From NCBI GenBank assembly GCA_023443095.1, contig JAEZVV010000141.1, positions 1-31,115 of the forward strand: a stretch of DNA of 31,115 nt. Reading direction: 5' to 3'. Positions 7,017-15,222 of the stretch are shown here, in pieces. Position 1 is the first letter of the stretch, and each line of letters opens with the position of its first letter. The DNA is from Pseudomonadota bacterium (GTDB lineage: Bacteria > Pseudomonadota > Gammaproteobacteria > Burkholderiales > Burkholderiaceae_F). The translations under genes and the position numbers were made by a program. The notes under the pieces are model-generated. The model was not told where the DNA came from, made no database searches, and was given only the letters and a program-made list of their open reading frames with translations.

Positions 7017-7529
7017 TTAGCGGGACTTTCGGACCCGCAGCAGTTCGTCGAGCACAAGCAGGGCCGCGCCGCACACGATCGCCATGTCCGCCACGTTGAA
7101 GGCCGGCCAGTGCCAGCCCTTCGCGTGGAAGTCGAGGAAATCGATCACGTGGCCGTAAGCGACGCGGTCGATCACGTTGCCGATCGCCCCGCCCATGATC
7201 AGGGCCAGCGCGGTGGAGAAAAGCTTTTGCGTGCCGTGGCGCGCGAGCAGCACGGCCATGAAGGCCGAAGCCCCCAGGCCGACCACCGTGAAGAAGTGCC
7301 GCTGCCAGCCCCCCGCACCCGCCAGGAACGAAAACGCCGCGCCTTCGTTGTAGGTGAGCACCAGGTTGAAGAAGCTGGTGACCGGACGCGAATCGCCGTA
7401 GTCGAACACGCGTTCGATCACCACCTTGCTGAGCTGGTCGAGCACGACCACCAGCGCCGCCAGCAGCAGCCAGGGGTAGAGCTTCTGCCACCAGCTCTTG
7501 CTGCGGGCAAAGCCGCCGCGCCCGGCCAT
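7017..7529 (-). CDS. lspA: Lipoprotein signal peptidase (signal peptidase II)
   Basis: A 170-residue inner-membrane aspartyl protease that cleaves the signal peptide from diacylglyceryl-modified prolipoproteins. Four hydrophobic segments are visible (about 18-36, 68-82, 88-106, 143-160). The family signature is there: DQLSK (31-35), N and G in TYNEGAAFSFL (about 59-69), GGAIGNVIDR with catalytic D121, and FNVADM with catalytic D148. Its ATG shares one base with the ileS stop (TGATG), the classic ileS-lspA coupling. The open frame extends further upstream through ileS, but only the ATG at 7529 gives the standard N-terminus. Confidence 0.97.
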   Translation of the reverse strand: MAGRGGFARSKSWWQKLYPWLLLAALVVVLDQLSKVVIERVFDYGDSRPVTSFFNLVLTYNEGAAFSFLAGAGGWQRHFFTVVGLGASAFMAVLLARHGTQKLFSTALALIMGGAIGNVIDRVAYGHVIDFLDFHAKGWHWPAFNVADMAIVCGAALLVLDELLRVRKSR

Positions 7530-10405
7530 CAGGCCACCCTGCGCGTTTCGCCCGCGCCGAACAGGTTGGTGATGCAGCGGCCACACAGGGTCGGGTGCTC
7601 GGGGTTGTGGCCGACGTCCTCGACGTAGTGCCAGCAGCGCTCGCATTTCTGGTGCTCGCTCGGCGTGACCAGAACTTTTTCGTCCTCCGGGCGAGCGGCC
7701 CGGTGCAGGGTGGCGCGGCTGGTGATGGTCACGAAACGCAGCTCGTCGCCCAGGCTGGCGAGCAGGGCGTGGCGTTCGCCGTGGGCCCAGATGTCGATCT
7801 CGGCCTGCAGGCTGGAGCCCACCTTGCCGGCTTCGCGCTGGGCCTCGATCTGCTTCTGGATCTCGGCGCGAACGACCCGCACCTCGTTCCATTTGGCGAG
7901 CAGGGCTTCGCCGCCGGCGATCGCCGGCAACTCGTGGAAGGTCTCGGTGAAGATGGTGCCGGTCGCGTTCGGGCTGAACACCGCAAACGCCTCTTCCGCC
8001 GTAAACGACAGGAAGGGCGCGATCATGCGCAAGAAACTTGCGGTGATATGCCACAAGGCGGTCTGCGCCGAGCGCCGGGCGTGCGAGTCGGGCGCAGTGG
8101 TGTAGAGGCGGTCCTTGAGGATGTCGAGGTAGAAACTGCCGTTGTCTTCCGAGGCGAAGGTCTGGAGCTTGGCCACCACCGGGTGGAACTCGAAAGTCTC
8201 GAAATGCGCTAGGACCTCGGTCTGCAACTGGGCGGCACGGGCGATGGCGGCGCGATCGAGCTCGAGCATCTGCTCGACCGGCACGGCGTCCCGGGTGATG
8301 TCGAAGTCGCTGGTGTTGGCAAGCAGGAAACGCAGCGTGTTGCGGATCCGGCGGTAGCTCTCGACCACACGTTTGAGGATCTCGTCGCCGATCGACAGTT
8401 CGCCCGAATAGTCGGTGGCGGCCACCCACAGGCGAATGATCTCGGCGCCGAGCTTGTCGCTGACTTCCTGCGGCCGCACCACGTTGCCGACCGATTTGCT
8501 CATCTTGCGGCCGTGGGCGTCGACCACGAAGCCGTGGGTCAGGAGCGCGTTGTAGGGCGCACGGCCGTCGATCGCGGCACCGGTCAGCAGGCTCGAGTGG
8601 AACCAGCCGCGGTGCTGGTCCGAGCCTTCCAGGTAAAGGTCGGCGGGGTAGGCCAGGTCTTCGGCATGCGAGCCTCGCATCACGGTGCGATGGGTGGTGC
8701 CCGAGTCGAACCAGACGTCGAGAATGTCGGTGGTCTTGTCGTACAAAGCCGCCTCGGCGGCAGGCAGGAAATCGGCCACGCTCGCCTTGGACCAGGCTTC
8801 GATGCCCCCCGCCTCGACCTTCTGCGCGGCGAGTTCAAGCAACTCGAGCGTGCGCGGATGCAGTTCGCCGGTCGACTTGTTGACGAAGAAGGGCAGCGGC
8901 ACCCCCCAGTTGCGCTGGCGCGAGATGCACCAGTCGGGGCGGTTGGCGATCATGCCGTGCAGGCGTGCCTGGCCCCAGGCGGGGAAGAAGCGGGTCGCCT
9001 CGACCGCGTGAAGCGCCGTCTGGCGCAGGGTCTCGCCCACGGTTTCCGTCTGCATCACCCCCTTGCTGTCGGCCGTTTCGCCGTCCATGCGCACGAACCA
9101 CTGGCTGGTGGCGCGATAGATCAGCGGCGTCTTGTGGCGCCAGCAGTGCATGTAGCTGTGGACCTGGCTGCCGCCGTGCAAAAGGTGACCGGCCACACGC
9201 AGCGCGTCGATCACCTTGGGGTTGGCGTCCCAGATCTTGAGGCCGGCAAACAGCGGCAGCCAGTCGGCGTAGACGCCGTCGCCCTGGACCGGATTGAGGA
9301 TGTCGTCGTTGGCGACGCCGTTGGCCTTGCACGAGAGGAAGTCGTCGACACCGTAGGCGGGCGCCGAATGCACGATGCCGGTGCCGGCGGTGGCGTCGAC
9401 GTAGTTGGCCAGGTAGACCGGCGAAAACCGGTCGTAGCCGGCGTCGAGCCCTGCGAGCGGGTGCTTGAAGCGGACGCCTTCGAAGTTGTCGCCGGTCGCG
9501 GTGGCGACCACCTTGCCCTTGAGGCCGAAGCGCTCGAGGCAGGAAGCAACCAGGGTTTCGGCCAGGATCAGGTAGCGGTCACCGGTGTCGACCAGCGCAT
9601 ACACCAGCTCGGGGTGCATGTTGAGCGCCTGGTTGGCGGGGATGGTCCACGGAGTGGTGGTCCAGATCGCGGTGAAGGTGGGCTTGTCGAGAGCAGGGCG
9701 GCCAAAGGTCTCGGCGACGCGGGCGAGGTCGTCGGCGGCGAGCGGGAAGGCGACGTCGATCACCGGGCTCTTCTTGTCCTGGTATTCGACTTCGGCCTCG
9801 GCCAGCGCCGAACCGCAGTCGAAGCACCAATTGACGGGTTTCAGTCCGCGGTAGACGAAGCCGCGCTCGACCATCTTGCCAAGTGCGCGAATCTCGGCCG
9901 CCTCGGTCTTGAAGTCCATCGTCAGATAGGGGTGATCCCAGTCGCCCAGCACGCCCAGGCGCTTGAAGTCCTTCATCTGCTTGGCGATCTGCTCGGTCGC
10001 GTAGGCGCGGGCCCTGGCCTGCACCTCGTCGCGCGGCAGGTGTTTGCCGAACAGCTTTTCGATCTGGATCTCGATCGGCATGCCATGGCAGTCCCAGCCC
10101 GGTACGTAGACGCCGTCGAAACCCGCCAGGATCCTGGACTTGACGATCATGTCCTTGAGGATCTTGTTCACCGCGTGGCCGATGTGGATCTCGCCGTTGG
10201 CGTAAGGCGGGCCGTCGTGCAGGATGAATTTCTTGGCGCCGGCGCGGGCGGCGCGGATCGCGGCGTAGAGCTTCTTTTCTTCCCACTGCGCAACCCACTG
10301 CGGCTCGCGTTTGGCGAGGTCGCCGCGCATCGGGAATGCAGTATCGGGAAGATTGAGCGGGTACTTCTTGCTGGCAGCGTTAGCCGCCTTCTTGGCGTCA
10401 GCCAT
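7529..10405 (-). CDS. ileS: Isoleucyl-tRNA synthetase
   Basis: A 958-residue class I aminoacyl-tRNA synthetase that charges tRNA-Ile and edits mischarged valine. Visible: HIGH (74-77) in the PPYANGEIHIGHAVNK block, WDCHG in the CP1 entry, the editing-domain threonine-rich WTTTPWT segment, KMSKS (634-638), and the C-terminal zinc-binding module CERCW...CGRC (C921, C924, C941, C944), which assigns it to the zinc-containing bacterial type also found in E. coli. ATG 10405 has AAGGAG a few bases upstream. It is followed by lspA with a one-base overlap and preceded by ribF after 53 bases. The conserved order ribF-ileS-lspA supports the call. Confidence 0.98.
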   Translation of the reverse strand: MADAKKAANAASKKYPLNLPDTAFPMRGDLAKREPQWVAQWEEKKLYAAIRAARAGAKKFILHDGPPYANGEIHIGHAVNKILKDMIVKSRILAGFDGVYVPGWDCHGMPIEIQIEKLFGKHLPRDEVQARARAYATEQIAKQMKDFKRLGVLGDWDHPYLTMDFKTEAAEIRALGKMVERGFVYRGLKPVNWCFDCGSALAEAEVEYQDKKSPVIDVAFPLAADDLARVAETFGRPALDKPTFTAIWTTTPWTIPANQALNMHPELVYALVDTGDRYLILAETLVASCLERFGLKGKVVATATGDNFEGVRFKHPLAGLDAGYDRFSPVYLANYVDATAGTGIVHSAPAYGVDDFLSCKANGVANDDILNPVQGDGVYADWLPLFAGLKIWDANPKVIDALRVAGHLLHGGSQVHSYMHCWRHKTPLIYRATSQWFVRMDGETADSKGVMQTETVGETLRQTALHAVEATRFFPAWGQARLHGMIANRPDWCISRQRNWGVPLPFFVNKSTGELHPRTLELLELAAQKVEAGGIEAWSKASVADFLPAAEAALYDKTTDILDVWFDSGTTHRTVMRGSHAEDLAYPADLYLEGSDQHRGWFHSSLLTGAAIDGRAPYNALLTHGFVVDAHGRKMSKSVGNVVRPQEVSDKLGAEIIRLWVAATDYSGELSIGDEILKRVVESYRRIRNTLRFLLANTSDFDITRDAVPVEQMLELDRAAIARAAQLQTEVLAHFETFEFHPVVAKLQTFASEDNGSFYLDILKDRLYTTAPDSHARRSAQTALWHITASFLRMIAPFLSFTAEEAFAVFSPNATGTIFTETFHELPAIAGGEALLAKWNEVRVVRAEIQKQIEAQREAGKVGSSLQAEIDIWAHGERHALLASLGDELRFVTITSRATLHRAARPEDEKVLVTPSEHQKCERCWHYVEDVGHNPEHPTLCGRCITNLFGAGETRRVA

Positions 10406-10458
10406 CGAGACTCCTTGGCCCCCTCGGGCTCTTCAAGGGTGAGTGAAACAAAAGTGGA

Positions 10459-11418
10459 TCAGGTGCTGGCGGCCACTCCGGGCAGCGCCAGCAACTGGCG
10501 TGCGCGAACCGCGTCGCGCGCGATGGCGGCGGTCAGCTCCGCCAGGGAATCGTACTTCTCTTCGTCGCGCAGCTTGTGCACGAACTCGACCCGCACGAGG
10601 CGGCCGTAGACCTGCTCGGCAAAGTCGAACAGGTGCACTTCGACCAGCCAGTGGCCATCGGCGGTGACGGTGGGGCGCAGGCCAACGCTTGCCACGCCGG
10701 CGACGGGCGCAGGTGCGAGCCCGTGGACGCGCACCGTGTAGACGCCGTGCAAGACCGGCCGGCCGCCGCTGCGACTGCCCGCCACTCGCAGGTTGAGGGT
10801 GGGAAAACCGATGGTGCGGCCGAGCTTGGCGCCGTGCAGGACGCGGCCGCTGATGCCGTAGGGGCGGCCGAGCAGGGTGCCGGCGCGCTGCAACTCGCCC
10901 GCGGCCAGCGCCTCGCGCACGGCCGAACTCGAGACCCGGATCGACCCTTCCTGCACCGTCGGCATGACGTGAAACTCGTAGCCGCCGCCCGCCGCGGCCG
11001 CCGCCAGCAGCTTCACGTCGCCGGCGCGGCGGGCGCCAAAGCGGAAATCCTCGCCGACCAGCAGCCAGCGGGTGCGCAGACCGTCGACCAGCACCTGGTC
11101 GATGAAGTCCTGCGGGCTGCGGCTGGCAAAGCGGCGGTTGAAATGTTTGACGTAGACCCGGTCGACGCCGCAGGCGGCGAGGCCTTCGAGCTTGTCGCGG
11201 ATGTTCGAGATGCGAGCCGGGGCCGACTCGGGCGTGAAGAGTTCGCGCGGGTGCGGCTCGAAAGTGAGCACGGCGGCCTCGATGCCGCGCGCGCGGGCAG
11301 CCTGCGCCACTTGCGCCAGCAAAGCCTGGTGGCCGCGGTGGACGCCGTCGAAATTGCCGATCGCAAGCGCGCAGTCGGCGCGGTCGGCAAGATTGGGGAT
11401 GCCCCTGAAAACCCGCAT
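10459..11418 (-). CDS. ribF: Bifunctional riboflavin kinase/FAD synthetase
   Basis: A 319-residue RibF. The N-terminal adenylyltransferase domain shows the nucleotide-binding block CALAIGNFDGVHRGHQALL (16-34) and a later SSSAVREAL segment. The C-terminal flavokinase domain shows GISGRVLHGAKLGRTIGFPTLNL (about 185-209), with GFPT as the kinase signature. It converts riboflavin to FMN and FMN to FAD. The start was set at ATG 11418 because the protein then begins MRVFRG, as in relatives; the open frame further upstream covers the promoter. The ribosome-binding site is weak. It is the first gene of the minus-strand housekeeping run, with a TATAAT element 28 bases before the start codon. Confidence 0.96.
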   Translation of the reverse strand: MRVFRGIPNLADRADCALAIGNFDGVHRGHQALLAQVAQAARARGIEAAVLTFEPHPRELFTPESAPARISNIRDKLEGLAACGVDRVYVKHFNRRFASRSPQDFIDQVLVDGLRTRWLLVGEDFRFGARRAGDVKLLAAAAAGGGYEFHVMPTVQEGSIRVSSSAVREALAAGELQRAGTLLGRPYGISGRVLHGAKLGRTIGFPTLNLRVAGSRSGGRPVLHGVYTVRVHGLAPAPVAGVASVGLRPTVTADGHWLVEVHLFDFAEQVYGRLVRVEFVHKLRDEEKYDSLAELTAAIARDAVRARQLLALPGVAAST

Positions 11419-11446
11419 GGAGACTGATTCGGACGGAAAGAACCAA

Positions 11447-11452
11447 ATTATA
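11447..11452 (-). promoter_or_regulatory. -10 element of the ribF operon
   Basis: The minus strand reads TATAAT here, a perfect -10 in a GC-rich region, 28 bases before the ribF ATG. No good -35 is visible at 16-18 bases. Predicted start of transcription is near 11440, giving a leader of about 20 bases. Confidence 0.5.
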
Positions 11453-11546
11453 CGGAGCGCTGGCGCCGACTTCGGTCGCCGCCGCTGTTCATCTGCGCGG
11501 AACATGAGACGGGGCAAGCGCGAATGGGATAGGTCCGCTCGCCCGT

Positions 11547-11552
11547 TAGAAT
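11547..11552 (+). promoter_or_regulatory. -10-like element directly before purN
   Basis: TAGAAT followed by only six bases and then the purN ATG. If used, transcription would begin at or within a base or two of the start codon, i.e. a leaderless mRNA. No Shine-Dalgarno sequence is present and no clear -35 is seen. Confidence 0.4.
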
Positions 11553-11558
11553 CGGTCC

Positions 11559-12221
11559 ATGAAGAATCTAGTTGTGCTGATCTCCGGCCGCGGTAGCAAC
11601 CTCGAGGCCCTCATTGACACCGCCCGCGCCGAAGACTGGGCCGGGACCTTGGGCGTGCGTATCGCCGCCGTCATCTCCAATCGCCCGCAAGTGGCGGGCC
11701 TGGCCACGGCCCAGGCCGCCGGCATCACGACCCGGGTGGTCGACCACAGCGCCCACGCCTCGCGCGAGAGCTTCGATGCCGAACTGGCGACGGTGATCGA
11801 CCGCTTCCAGCCCGAACTTGTGGTGCTCGCCGGCTTCATGCGCGTGCTCACCGAAGGTTTCGTCCGCCACTACGAAGGGCGGATGATCAACATCCACCCT
11901 TCCTTGCTGCCGGCTTTTCCGGGCATGGCCACCCATCGCCAGGCGCTCACTGCCGGGGTGAGGGTTCACGGCGCGACCGTGCATTTCGTCTCGGCCGAGG
12001 TCGACGCCGGTGCGATCGTGGCGCAGGCCGTGGTGCCGGTCTGGCCCGAGGACGACGAAGCCAGCCTGGCCGCGCGTGTGCTCGAGCAGGAGCACCGGCT
12101 TTACCCGCGCGCAGTGCGTGCCCTGATCGAGGGGCAGGTCAGCTGGTCCGAAGGCCGGGTTCGCATGACGCCGAACACGGCCCAGCAACTGACGGTGTTT
12201 GCCCAGGGGGCTGATCAATGA
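11559..12221 (+). CDS. purN: Phosphoribosylglycinamide formyltransferase
   Basis: A 220-residue GAR transformylase, the folate-dependent third step of purine synthesis. The N-terminus MKNLVVLISGRGSNLEALI carries the phosphate-binding loop (10-15). The catalytic triad is N111 and H113 in INIHPSLLPAFPG and D149 in AEVDAGAIVAQ. Length is normal. ATG 11559 gives the standard N-terminus with no ribosome-binding site in front, but with a -10-like TAGAAT six bases upstream. Its stop overlaps the start of the methyltransferase gene by four bases (ATGA), so the two are one unit. It is divergent from ribF across 140 bases. Confidence 0.97.
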   Translation: MKNLVVLISGRGSNLEALIDTARAEDWAGTLGVRIAAVISNRPQVAGLATAQAAGITTRVVDHSAHASRESFDAELATVIDRFQPELVVLAGFMRVLTEGFVRHYEGRMINIHPSLLPAFPGMATHRQALTAGVRVHGATVHFVSAEVDAGAIVAQAVVPVWPEDDEASLAARVLEQEHRLYPRAVRALIEGQVSWSEGRVRMTPNTAQQLTVFAQGADQ

Positions 12222-13717
12222 AGAAGTCGCCTCTCAGCCCCAAGACGCCCGGGTCGCGCAAGCCGTCGGGTCCGCGCCCGTCCACCCCGCGCGCGGGGGC
12301 GACACGCCCGGCCAAGAAGCTGACCGACCGCCAGAAAGCGGCAGCCGAGCGGCGCGCGGCGATGTCGCCGGAAGAGCGCCGCACTCACGATGAAAGCCAT
12401 CGGCGCAACCCGCAGATGGCGCCGCGGGCGCCGGGCCAGGTGCGGGTGACCGCACTGGTGATCGACGAACTGGCCTCGGCCTTGGCGATGGTGCTCAAGC
12501 TCGACGGCCCGGCCGACGTCTTGATGTCGCTCTATTTCCGCCGCAACCCGCAACTGGGCAGCCGCGACCGTAGCCTGATCGCCGAAGGCATCTTTTATGC
12601 CGTGCGCCGGATGGCGACGCTGGCCTGGATGATGCAGCCGGCGGTACCGGTCCGGGCGCCGCGGATGGCGGCGCTGGTGACCCTGGCGCGGCAGCACGGG
12701 CGCGATGCGCTCGACGAACGCGCGGTCGGCCGCGACGCCAAGACGCTCGACAACATGCTGAGCGTCAAGATGAAACTTGCGCCGGCCGCGGTGCGGGCCG
12801 AAGTGCCGACCTGGCTCTACGACGCGATCCTGGCCCAGTACCCGGACGACGCCGAGGCCTTGTTCGAGTCGATGAAGGAAGGTGCGCCGCTCGACCTTCG
12901 CGTCAACCTGCTCAAGGCCAAGCGCGAGGAGATCCTCGTCGATCTCGAGCAGCACGGAGTGCGCGCCGAGGCAACGCCGTATTCGCCTGAGGGCGTGCGG
13001 CTCTTCACCAAGCCGGGCCTGACGTCGTGGCCGATCTACCGCGACGGCAAGATCGACGTCCAGGACGAGGGCAGCCAGCTGATCGCCCGCCTGGTCCAGC
13101 CGCGTCGCGGCGAGATGGTGTGCGACTTCTGCGCTGGTGCCGGCGGCAAGACCCTGGCGCTGGGCGCCCTGATGCGTTCGACCGGCCGGCTTTATGCCTT
13201 CGACGTCAACGAGAAGCGCCTGGCCGCGCTGACGCCGCGCATGCGCCGCGCCGGCTTGTCGAACGTGCATCCGGTGGCGATCCGCAACGAAGCCGACCTG
13301 CGCGTCAAGCGTCTCTACGGCAAGATGGACCGGGTGCTGGTTGATGCGCCATGTTCGGGCACGGGCACGCTGCGGCGCAATCCTGACCTGAAATGGCGCT
13401 TCGACCTGGAGGAGATGGCGCGTATCAACGAGATTCAGCATTCGGTGATCCGCGCCGCGGCCAAACTCGTCAAGCGCGGTGGCCGCCTGGTGTATGCGAC
13501 CTGTTCCATGCTCGAGCAGGAGAATCAGGCCGTGATCGAGGACTTTCTGGCCGAACATCCCGAGTTCGAACTGGTGTCGGCCCCCGATGTGCTGGCCGCG
13601 CAGGGCGTCAAGCTCGCGCCCGAACATGTCGAGCGCTTCGGTCCGTATTTCGTCATGTTGCCGCACTTGAACAATACCGACGGCTTTTTCGGCGCGGTAC
13701 TCGAAAGAATCGACTGA
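12218..13717 (+). CDS. RsmB/NOP-family rRNA cytosine-C5 methyltransferase
   Basis: A 499-residue SAM-dependent RNA methyltransferase of the Sun/NOP2 family. Motif I is VCDFCAGAGGKTLALGALM, motif IV is DAPCSGTGTLRRNPDL (C379 in PCSG) and motif VI is YATCSMLEQEN (C429); the two-cysteine pair is the hallmark of RNA m5C enzymes, with the motif VI cysteine as nucleophile. PP-like substrate-pocket residues and a K near DVNEKRL are also visible. It begins with about 70 basic, Pro/Lys/Arg-rich residues that look disordered, which classical RsmB lacks; an alpha-helical N-terminal domain follows. Target is probably 16S rRNA but could be another position, so no symbol is given. Translation is coupled to purN by an ATGA overlap. 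Confidence 0.9.
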   Translation: MKKSPLSPKTPGSRKPSGPRPSTPRAGATRPAKKLTDRQKAAAERRAAMSPEERRTHDESHRRNPQMAPRAPGQVRVTALVIDELASALAMVLKLDGPADVLMSLYFRRNPQLGSRDRSLIAEGIFYAVRRMATLAWMMQPAVPVRAPRMAALVTLARQHGRDALDERAVGRDAKTLDNMLSVKMKLAPAAVRAEVPTWLYDAILAQYPDDAEALFESMKEGAPLDLRVNLLKAKREEILVDLEQHGVRAEATPYSPEGVRLFTKPGLTSWPIYRDGKIDVQDEGSQLIARLVQPRRGEMVCDFCAGAGGKTLALGALMRSTGRLYAFDVNEKRLAALTPRMRRAGLSNVHPVAIRNEADLRVKRLYGKMDRVLVDAPCSGTGTLRRNPDLKWRFDLEEMARINEIQHSVIRAAAKLVKRGGRLVYATCSMLEQENQAVIEDFLAEHPEFELVSAPDVLAAQGVKLAPEHVERFGPYFVMLPHLNNTDGFFGAVLERID

Positions 13718-13724
13718 GGTCGCG

Positions 13725-15086
13725 ATGAGCCAGGATGCCTTGCCCGCTGCCACCCTGATCGGCGAAGTCCTCGAAGCTATCGAGGCCGGCCTGGCGCGGC
13801 CGACGATTGTTTGGCAGTTTGTTGTGATTGCAGCCGCGCTGGCGCTGGGCTGGATCGTTTCGCGTTGGCTGCGCAGCCGGCTCCAGGCCAAACAAGAGGC
13901 CAGCGCGGCACTTGGCGGCGTAGCCGGCCACGCGATGCGGCTGTCGACCGACGCCGTCAAGCGATTGGCGTTTCCCGCCGCTTCGATGCTGTTCCTGGTG
14001 CTCGGGGTGGGGGCGGTGCGGCTGGCGGGGGTACTGCCGAAGTTCGGGCAGCTGCAGTTCACCCGGCTGGCGCTTGTCCTGCTTGGCGCTTTCGTCCTGA
14101 TCCGGCTTTTCGTTTATGTGCTGCGCAGCGCGTTTGCCAGCTCGCGGCTGCTGGTCGGGTTCGAGCGCACGCTCGCCACCACGATCTGGGTGCTGGTGGC
14201 GCTTCACCTTACCGGCGTTCTGGGCGATATCGTCGAATGGCTCAAGAGCGAGCGGCTGCCGATCGGCGGGGAGTCGCTCACCTTGTGGTCGGTCCTGGTG
14301 GGCTTGTTCACGGTGGCGGTGACCTTGCTTGCCGCCTTGTGGGCGGGCGCGGCGGTCGAGGCGAGGTTGATGCGCACCTCGATCGAAGCCAATTTCCGCG
14401 TCGTGTTGTCGCGTCTGACCAAGGCCGCGCTGATCATTTTTGCGGTGTTGTTCGGCATGTCGGCGGTCGGCATCGACCTCACGATCCTGTCGGTCTTTGG
14501 CGGTGCGCTGGGCGTGGGCCTCGGTTTTGGCCTGCAGAAAATCGCCAGCAACTATGTGAGCGGCTTCATCATCCTGCTCGATCACAGCCTGAAGATGGGC
14601 GACCTGATCACGGTCGACAAGTACAACGGCACGGTCTCGCAGATCAATACCCGCTATACCGTGGTCAAGGCGCTCGACGGTACCGAGGCCATCATCCCGA
14701 ACGAGATGCTGGTCTCGACGCCGGTGACCAACCTCTCTTACACCGACAAGTCGGTGCGAGCGGCGGTCAAGGTTTCGGTGGCCTACGACTCCGACCTTGA
14801 GCGGGCGATGGCCTTGATGGTCGAGATCGCCAAGGCGCATCCGAGAGTCCTGGCCAACCCGGGGCCCGGAGCCTATCTCACGAACTTCGGCGCCGACGGC
14901 ATCGACCTGGAAGTCGGGGTCTGGATCGGCGACCCCGAGCAGGGCACGCTTGGTACCCGCTCGGACATCGCGCTGGAGATCTGGCGCCGGTTCAAGCAGG
15001 AAGGCATCAGCATCCCGTTCCCCCAACGCGATGTCCGCATCGTGTCGATGCCCGCGAACGGGTCGTCAGTGCCGCCGACTGCCTGA
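13725..15086 (+). CDS. MscS-family mechanosensitive ion channel
   Basis: A 453-residue inner-membrane protein with about six hydrophobic segments (roughly 27-45, 85-105, 112-132, 147-166, 188-210, 228-250) followed by the MscS core. The pore helix TM3 is the Gly/Ala-rich stretch LSVFGGALGVGLGFGLQKIA, and the following SNYVSGFIILLDHSLKMGDLI is the conserved junction to the beta domain (INTRYTVVKALDG, IIPNEMLVSTPVTNLSY). Such channels open on membrane tension and release solutes in hypo-osmotic shock. It is larger than E. coli MscS (286 residues), having extra N-terminal helices as in YbdG/YbiO-type relatives. It starts seven bases after the methyltransferase stop, so it probably shares that transcript. 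Confidence 0.93.
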   Translation: MSQDALPAATLIGEVLEAIEAGLARPTIVWQFVVIAAALALGWIVSRWLRSRLQAKQEASAALGGVAGHAMRLSTDAVKRLAFPAASMLFLVLGVGAVRLAGVLPKFGQLQFTRLALVLLGAFVLIRLFVYVLRSAFASSRLLVGFERTLATTIWVLVALHLTGVLGDIVEWLKSERLPIGGESLTLWSVLVGLFTVAVTLLAALWAGAAVEARLMRTSIEANFRVVLSRLTKAALIIFAVLFGMSAVGIDLTILSVFGGALGVGLGFGLQKIASNYVSGFIILLDHSLKMGDLITVDKYNGTVSQINTRYTVVKALDGTEAIIPNEMLVSTPVTNLSYTDKSVRAAVKVSVAYDSDLERAMALMVEIAKAHPRVLANPGPGAYLTNFGADGIDLEVGVWIGDPEQGTLGTRSDIALEIWRRFKQEGISIPFPQRDVRIVSMPANGSSVPPTA

Positions 15087-15089
15087 TTC

Positions 15090-15105
15090 CCTGCCGGCTG
15101 GCAGG
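15090..15105 (+). other. Short hairpin after the channel gene
   Basis: CCTGCC/GGCAGG with a GGCT loop, four bases after the channel stop codon. The following TTGATTC is only weakly T-rich, so termination would be leaky at best. Confidence 0.3.
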
Positions 15106-15135
15106 TTGATTCGGGTTGTCCCGCGGCCGTCGTCG

Positions 15136-15141
15136 TAGAAT
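15136..15141 (+). promoter_or_regulatory. -10-like element before the desaturase gene
   Basis: TAGAAT with no good -35 at standard spacing. Transcription would begin near 15148, giving a leader of about 75 bases before the desaturase ATG. The same hexamer occurs before purN and the slpA-like gene. Confidence 0.35.
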
Positions 15142-15142
15142 A

Positions 15143-15220
15143 TGTCCTCGGTTTTGATCGGCGCACCTGGCGCCGATCGCCGTTTCTGGTTTGAGCCCGG
15201 CCGCGGGCGCATTGAGGACA
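15143..15220 (+). promoter_or_regulatory. Possible structured RNA leader of the desaturase mRNA
   Basis: Three helices can form together. P1 pairs 15143-15151 with 15212-15220 (seven Watson-Crick pairs plus two G-U) and contains the desaturase ribosome-binding site GAGGAC. P2 is a perfect 9-bp hairpin, GATCGGCGC/GCGCCGATC (15156-15164 with 15170-15178, loop ACCTG). P3 is GCCCG/CGGGC (15194-15198 with 15203-15207). Together they make a three-way junction with a masked ribosome-binding site. P1 exists only if transcription starts upstream of 15143; the nearby -10-like element would start it too late. Treat this as a hypothesis; P2 alone is certain as a sequence palindrome. Confidence 0.35.
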
Positions 15221-15222
15221 CG

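Noticed and set aside
8513..10609. A 698-codon open frame on the plus strand opposite ileS
   Set aside because: Same antisense shadow effect; the protein has no motif, and ileS on the other strand is unmistakable.
12215..14062. A 615-codon open frame on the minus strand opposite the methyltransferase and channel genes
   Set aside because: It crosses two well-supported genes, has no ribosome-binding site and looks like an antisense shadow.
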